DNA of 28,114 bases from a virus. How positions within the stretch are numbered: position 1 is the stretch's first letter; every line of letters starts with the position of its first letter. The stretch covers positions 1-28,114 of the IMG/VR virus record IMGVR_UViG_3300028417_000016. One strand, given 5' to 3'. The notes beneath the pieces are model-generated. The model was not told the origin of the DNA and did no database searches. It saw only the letters and a list, made by a program, of their open reading frames with translations. The position numbers and the translations under genes were made by a program. Below are positions 25,601 through 28,114 of this stretch, piece after piece.

Positions 25601-25730
25601 TTCTACCTAATTTTAATCCAAATACATATTCACAAAAAGTAGGGAAGTGCTTTCTAGCTTTCTTTAATAGTAAAGTTTTTTCTAAGTTATTTTTAATTGT
25701 TAGTAATTTAGTTAATTCTTTATTATCCAT
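22626..25730 (-). CDS. terL: Terminase large subunit interrupted by two inteins
   Basis: 1034 residues; removing both inteins leaves 485, normal for TerL. ATPase: FAPRSHAK (65-72) joins TTVMS (480-484) to form Walker A; SDYIIFDD (714-721) is Walker B. Inteins are Cys73-Asn479 and Cys572-Asn713. Nuclease (RNase H-like): MGVDLA with Asp861, VIVVESN with Glu923, and GENDDIVMA with Asp1005/1006. A CKCGKC pair (985-990) inside the nuclease domain could bind zinc and is not usual. The protein cuts concatemers and pumps DNA into the head; it should be inactive until both inteins have spliced, since each sits at an ATP-site motif. Starts two bases after the stop of the Hint-like gene, without SD. Confidence 0.95.
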   Translation of the reverse strand: MDNKELTKLLTIKNNLEKTLLLKKARKHFPTFCEYVFGLKLGRIHKEWHALATKAMKEGAPCVIFAPRSHAKCQIFDTVITLTDGSLKKVKDCKIGESIIAYDVENCKFVSAKITAIVDNGIKDVYEIKLASGKSIEVTSNHPFLTADGWKSLEEGLTVGEKVAVPLHIPRINTKKHFTDNQLIILACLIADGSLSSGNLVYTKSNKFLVNKLNEALLEFGCQLIQTKREIEYRITNISKEIKGRKKLIEFLKKYNLYGKRSYEKEIPKELFNSPEEDIKLFLKYLWLGDGYISKVKRKKQKFKNDTVIAYTTTSKNLAYQVQTLLEYIGIPSNICVRQSYTREYYTITVFGGKEFKLKFLKEVLNKKTEDILEYVENAAPSTYATIPRQLVLQYLPLTPHFIRKYYGLRIDNKYDITYDKLRKLVELFPNIPELRMLLNAPIRWDKIVKIEYKGKKPTIGLEIEKYHNHITNGIITHNTTVMSVMRPLFLLGHNPNLRIKLVSHSDKKAADILRQIKEAIEGNEKLKEIFPHLEPGDVWASNKILIKRDIWSKDVTIESLGVLSGATGGRCVGKGTLIITSNGVKPVEEITTKDTVLTKEGKFRRVIKTWKRPYKGKVIVIETKNNKNNKIILTPEHKIYLLNKEKNIKEWVSCKCLLQNRKNYCLIFPNEINQYIEIELKTIYEEDYNGYVYDLSVDTEHSFCSIWAILHNSDYIIFDDIVEFNNTIKYPALIPMVKEAFYNNWLNLLEPDGYGWCLIGTIWTQMDLHWEFHEKPMKYKKVYRIDLNTLEPIWEERWTKEKLLERYNSMPLRAFARAFGNLPISREDAVFDKEKIENCIVYNDPKHYLKKCDYIIMGVDLAISQKKKSANTAIFIMGLLPKKKDYKLVALHIEYGKWTSPETVNAIMKLYKDWKVDVIVVESNQYQEALKQWLEEFKQDLPVESHYTGGNKHDPEIGLPAMALEFEKQRWIIPMGKKPHESDCKCGKCKWIEELTMYPFGENDDIVMASWFAREYWRKHRKYLEEDIEVESW
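23592..24017 (-). other. Mini-intein 2 in TerL (Walker B site), Cys572-Asn713
   Basis: 142 residues, no endonuclease. Block A begins CVGKGTLIITSNGVKPVEEI, block B has LTPEHKI (T..H motif), and block F/G is YVYDLSVDTEHSFC then AILHN, followed by Ser as +1 nucleophile. All residues needed for splicing (Cys1, block B Thr/His, His-Asn end, Ser+1) are present, so it should splice. Insertion is between Arg571 and Ser714, just ahead of YIIFDD. Confidence 0.93.
24294..25514 (-). other. Intein 1 in TerL (Walker A site) with LAGLIDADG endonuclease, Cys73-Asn479
   Basis: 407 residues. Block A CQIFDTVITLTDGSLKKV, block B EVTSNHPFL (Thr139...His142), C-terminal KPTIGLEIEKYHNHITNGII then THN, followed by Thr480 (+1). 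Two LAGLIDADG motifs: LIILACLIADGSL (183-195, Asp192) and LKYLWLGDGYI (283-293, Asp290), so the homing endonuclease looks intact and the intein may still be mobile. It splits Walker A between Lys72 and Thr480. Confidence 0.95.
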
Positions 25731-25732
25731 AG

Positions 25733-26224
25733 CTAGCTGATTAAAAGGACTGCATATTTTATAGCTAAGTTTGGAGATTTCTTAAGTTTTATTTGATATA
25801 AAAAAACTTCTTGAGCGTAATACTTTTCAATCCTTTTTATAGGGAAGTAAACAAATCTTTTATCCTGCTTAAATAAAGGATTAAACCAAGCTCTCTTTCT
25901 AGCATAAGAAGCTGGGAATGCAATTTCAAATTTTTCTGGCATTTTGTAAATAAAATCCATAGTTCTCCATTGTACTACATAATTATCTTCTGTCAATTTA
26001 GTTTTAACTAGAATTTCTTGTTTAGTAGCTACTTGAAAATGAATGATTTCATTTACTTCTATAAAAACTTTATACATATATCCACTATATTCAAAAAAAG
26101 AAAAATTTTCAATTACATCGTATGCTCCTGAATAAGTTAATACTTTATCATCATACTCAAGCAAAGAAATTAATTTTTCTCCATTATTAGTAATTATTTT
26201 ATTATCATAACAAATTCTATTCAT
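25733..26224 (-). CDS. Free-standing Hint (intein-like) protein without splice-junction residues
   Basis: 163 residues, SD AGAGGAAG before ATG 26224. Pattern matches a complete Hint fold: ICYDNKIITNNGEKLISLLE with D-K-V-L-T (block A region, Cys5), VATKQEILV where inteins have T..H (His replaced by Glu), and a C-terminal QEVFLYQIKLKKSPNLAIKY like intein block F. It ends in LLIS instead of HN plus nucleophile, and only four residues precede the Cys. So it cannot splice as inteins do. It lies between TerS and the doubly intein-containing TerL. It may be a domesticated Hint domain or a decayed intein kept as its own gene; its even reading frame and good SD argue for function. Confidence 0.7.
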   Translation of the reverse strand: MNRICYDNKIITNNGEKLISLLEYDDKVLTYSGAYDVIENFSFFEYSGYMYKVFIEVNEIIHFQVATKQEILVKTKLTEDNYVVQWRTMDFIYKMPEKFEIAFPASYARKRAWFNPLFKQDKRFVYFPIKRIEKYYAQEVFLYQIKLKKSPNLAIKYAVLLIS

Positions 26225-26226
26225 AA

Positions 26227-26877
26227 TTAGTCTTCCTCTAGTTCAAGTTCGTCTAAAAAGTTTTTCTTTGACTTTGAAGATTTAGCTAATGATTCTAGTT
26301 CTGCTTCTTCATCTTTATCTTGAATAGATTCTAGTTTTTCCTGTTGTACTTTCTCTTCTATAGCTTTTTTAAGTTCATTATCTTTTGTTATAGGATTAGA
26401 AAATCCCTGTAAAATTTCATTAATTTTTCTTAGTGTTTGTCTTATTTCCTTTTCTTCCATACTAGTAAAGTCTAAGTCAATTTCAGATTTGCTTGTCGCT
26501 CTTCCTAATAACAATCTCTTTTGTTCAAATATCATCTTTAATGTTTCCATAGCTTCTTTCCAAGAAGAAGGTTCTAAGTCTTTTTCTACAATAGCACGGA
26601 TAGTTTTTTCTAAAAGTTTATCTAAAAGCATTAAGTGGGCAACATCATCTTTTAGTAAACTGTCATTTTCTAATTTAGATAAAATAACTTCCCACTTTGC
26701 TAACTTTTCTTGCATTTTTTCAATTCGTTCATCCCACTTATCTTCTTCTTTCCACTTTAATAAAGTAGAATATCCTGGCATTCCAGGAAGTTCAGCCACT
26801 GCTTTTAGTGAACCTAATTTTTTATATAACTGAAATGCTTGTTCTCTTTTAATAAGTTCTAGGTTCATTTTAGCCAT
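26227..26877 (-). CDS. terS: Terminase small subunit
   Basis: 216 residues. N-terminal helix-turn-helix of TerS type (residues about 10-48: AFQLYKKLGSLKAVAELPGM then YSTLLKWKEEDKW), followed by a long helical/coiled-coil part (KMQEKLAKWEVILSKL; MLLDKLLEKTIRAIV) for ring assembly and an acidic C-terminus (ELELEED) of the kind that contacts TerL. Recognises packaging DNA and stimulates TerL. ATG 26877 is five bases after the RHH gene, whose last codons provide an AAGGAT SD; followed two bases later by the Hint-like gene. Confidence 0.85.
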   Translation of the reverse strand: MAKMNLELIKREQAFQLYKKLGSLKAVAELPGMPGYSTLLKWKEEDKWDERIEKMQEKLAKWEVILSKLENDSLLKDDVAHLMLLDKLLEKTIRAIVEKDLEPSSWKEAMETLKMIFEQKRLLLGRATSKSEIDLDFTSMEEKEIRQTLRKINEILQGFSNPITKDNELKKAIEEKVQQEKLESIQDKDEEAELESLAKSSKSKKNFLDELELEED

Positions 26878-26882
26878 ATTGT

Positions 26883-27140
26883 TTATCCTTTAGTAAATTT
26901 TTTAATCGTATTTATTAATGCTTTAATATCTATATCATTATCTATAGAATAAGATATAGGACTACTTTTTTCTATGTAAACTACATTATCAGAATTATCT
27001 AAGTAAGAGGAATACTTTTCTAAAATCAAAAGAATCCCTTCTTTTGCTAAATCGGATTTAGTTCTTCCTAACTTTTTAGCTAACTGTTGTAGTTTAGAAT
27101 CTAGTTCTTGGGAAATGAATATGTGTAGCTGTTTACTCAT
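26883..27140 (-). CDS. Ribbon-helix-helix (CopG/Arc-like) regulator
   Basis: 85 residues from ATG at 27140 (a TTG 21 bases further upstream is in frame, but it would put the inverted repeat into the coding region). SKQLHIFISQELDSKLQQLA then KKLGRTKSDLAKEGILLILE is the complete RHH pattern: a beta strand, helix A, the 'GRTKSDLA' turn, helix B. The C-terminal ~45 residues are acidic and helical, probably an effector or tetramer part. No SD; the AAGAATTT motif precedes the start. Divergent from the sigma-like gene; the inverted repeat at 27155-27171 lies just upstream, so autorepression and control of the divergent gene are plausible. First gene of the TerS-TerL group. Confidence 0.75.
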   Translation of the reverse strand: MSKQLHIFISQELDSKLQQLAKKLGRTKSDLAKEGILLILEKYSSYLDNSDNVVYIEKSSPISYSIDNDIDIKALINTIKKFTKG

Positions 27141-27142
27141 AG

Positions 27143-27156
27143 CTAACAAATTCTTA
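27143..27156 (-). promoter_or_regulatory. AAGAATTT motif before RHH gene
   Basis: Minus strand TAAGAATTTGTTAG, two bases before ATG 27140. Near-identical to the site before RNase HI (TAAGAATTTGCTAA). Candidate late promoter element or non-SD translation signal. Confidence 0.4.
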
Positions 27157-27171
27157 TACAAAAATTGTATA
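27155..27171. promoter_or_regulatory. Inverted repeat, candidate RHH operator
   Basis: TATACAA-AAA-TTGTATA, perfect 7-base arms with a 3-base spacer, 15 bases upstream of the RHH start at 27140. A third half-site TATACAA occurs at 27241-27247, just downstream of the -10 box of the divergent promoter. RHH dimers bind such short arms, so this is a good candidate autoregulatory operator. Inferred. Confidence 0.55.
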
Positions 27172-27210
27172 TATTCTTACTAAATAACAAGAATTTTTAA
27201 AGTAATATTA

Positions 27211-27238
27211 TTGACAAAATATATTTATGAAGTATATT
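27211..27238 (+). promoter_or_regulatory. Sigma70-type promoter of the sigma-like gene
   Basis: TTGACA (27211-27216), 16 bases, TATATT (27233-27238), 31 bases before the ATG at 27270. The stretch resembles the (+) cassette promoter at 20807 (both read TATTGAC...ATTTATG...GTATA). A TATACAA half-site overlaps the likely transcript start. Confidence 0.65.
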
Positions 27239-27269
27239 TATATACAATAACACAATTTAGGAGAAAAGT

Positions 27270-28114
27270 ATGAATAAGGTGCAAAAACTATTTCAAAAAG
27301 ATATAAAGAAAAGACAAATAAAACCTTTACCCGATAAAGAATTACATCAGTTATTAGTTAAGGCAATTAAAAGTGAAGATGAAAAGGAAAGAAAAGAAGC
27401 AAGAAAAAAGATAATAGAACACATCTTACCTATAATAATTAGCAAGTGTAAAAAGTATTTCCCTGAAGATTATCTTATAGAAAATACAGATTTTATCAAT
27501 GAAGTTATTATGTTAATAATGGAAAGGCTATTTAAAAATTTTAGAATTGATGAACAAGAAGAAGGAAGATGTGCATTATTTTTTAAAGCTATGCAATTTT
27601 ACTTTTTATGTGCTTATAATAGTTTAAAGAAGAAGTATTTTGGAACAAGTGATGTTAAGTATAAAGAATTCTTTAACTGGAAAGCTAAAATTAGTGATAA
27701 AGACTATGACATTTATAAAATCCGTATGATAGAAAATTATTTTAATAGTAGTAAAAAAGAAGTGTTAGACATAGATAATTGGGAATACTGGGCTATGGAA
27801 TTAAGTGAAGACATAGGAAGTGATTCTAACTTTGAAGTAGATAAAATAGGGGATAGTGTAAGTGAAGATATGTTATCTACAATGCAGTATGTTCCTGATT
27901 ATGATGAAGAAATAGAAAAGAAAGAAAAGTTTGATTTTTTGGTTAAAAAAGTTTTACATAAATATTCTATATTAGAAAATATATTTTTACACATTGAAAA
28001 TGTTTTGTTTTGTGGTTTTTATATAGAAAAATCTAAAGTAGTGAAAAAGTTAAACATTTCAAAAGATATGTACTCTAAACTAAGAAGACAATTTTTAGAT
28101 AATTTAACAAAGGA
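27270..28114 (+). CDS. Divergent sigma-factor-like protein (partial, runs off window)
   Basis: 281 codons visible from ATG 27270 (SD AGGAG), no stop before the right edge. The N-terminal third reads HQLLVKAIKSEDEKERKEAR, HILPIIISKCKKYFPEDYLI, DFINEVIMLIMERLFKNF, then FFKAMQFYFLCAYNSLKKKY; this follows sigma region 2 ('a...i...lp.i..ia.kY......dDliqe..i.l..a...f.....F..y...w....i...l+kk'). The last visible part, FLVKKVLHKYSILENIFL and KSKVVKKLNISKDMYSKLRR, resembles region 4 with its helix-turn-helix. The linker is acidic. If right, it is a phage-encoded sigma or anti-host transcription factor for late genes. Similarity is faint and not searched. Confidence 0.45.
   Translation, partial: MNKVQKLFQKDIKKRQIKPLPDKELHQLLVKAIKSEDEKERKEARKKIIEHILPIIISKCKKYFPEDYLIENTDFINEVIMLIMERLFKNFRIDEQEEGRCALFFKAMQFYFLCAYNSLKKKYFGTSDVKYKEFFNWKAKISDKDYDIYKIRMIENYFNSSKKEVLDIDNWEYWAMELSEDIGSDSNFEVDKIGDSVSEDMLSTMQYVPDYDEEIEKKEKFDFLVKKVLHKYSILENIFLHIENVLFCGFYIEKSKVVKKLNISKDMYSKLRRQFLDNLTK

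Noticed and set aside
26489-26833. 114-codon open frame on the plus strand
   Set aside because: Lies wholly antisense within TerS, Ser/Phe-rich shadow of acidic/helical codons, no SD.
27141-27161. TTG start at 27161 for the RHH protein
   Set aside because: It has no SD and would place the AAGAATTT motif and part of the inverted repeat in the coding region; ATG 27140 leaves a normal RHH N-terminus.
1-28114. CRISPR array, tRNA, integrase, insertion sequence or attachment site
   Set aside because: No regularly spaced repeats, no cloverleaf, no recombinase or transposase motif and no obvious att duplication were found on either strand.

Overview
This window is the late, structural half of a tailed-phage (siphovirus-type) genome or prophage. 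It is strongly AT-rich (roughly 30% GC by eye). Almost everything lies on the minus strand and reads right to left in the classical order: TerS, TerL, portal, HK97-type protease/scaffold, major capsid protein, head-tail connectors, tail terminator, tail tube, tail chaperones with a frameshift, tape measure, tail tip. I see no integrase, tRNA, rRNA, CRISPR array or insertion sequence. The host cannot be read from the sequence. The low GC, Shine-Dalgarno (SD) sites of AGGAGG type and TTGAC/TATAAT promoters fit a bacterium. A thermophile is possible but unproven.

Layout from right to left. (1) 27270-28114 (+): the start of a divergent sigma-factor-like gene that runs off the window, facing a small ribbon-helix-helix regulator (26883-27140, -); the gap holds a sigma70-like promoter and a perfect inverted repeat. 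(2) 22626-26877 (-): TerS, a free-standing Hint/intein-like protein without splice-junction residues, and a TerL interrupted by two inteins, one in Walker A and one just before Walker B. (3) 20865-22597 (+): a three-gene cassette with its own extended -10 promoter, which splits the usual TerL-portal pair: a protein with primase-like (AEP-like) motifs, a small unknown protein and a dephospho-CoA kinase. (4) 11569-20780 (-): RNase HI, portal, an S78 protease-scaffold fusion with two internal start sites, capsid protein followed by a strong terminator, small head protein, connectors, gp10-like protein, tail terminator, a Com-like zinc finger, tail tube, and tail chaperones G and G-T joined by a -1 frameshift on U UUU UUA. 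(5) 1-11559 (-): tape measure, two structural proteins with aromatic-rich sequence, two distal tail proteins, and a tail-tip module (BR0599/DUF2163 protein, NlpC/P60 hydrolase, J-like protein) in the same order as in gene transfer agents.

How it works together: TerS/TerL load DNA through the portal into a procapsid built by the protease/scaffold and capsid proteins; connectors seal the head; the tube assembles on the tape measure with the help of the G/G-T chaperones; the tip module provides wall hydrolysis and host contact. The sigma-like protein and RHH regulator are candidates for the late switch. A recurring AAGAATTT motif before several genes, most of which lack a good SD site, may be the site they act on. 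The most unusual items are the doubly intein-split TerL beside a splicing-dead Hint protein, the (+) cassette with coaE and the primase-like gene, and the AAGAATTT motif.
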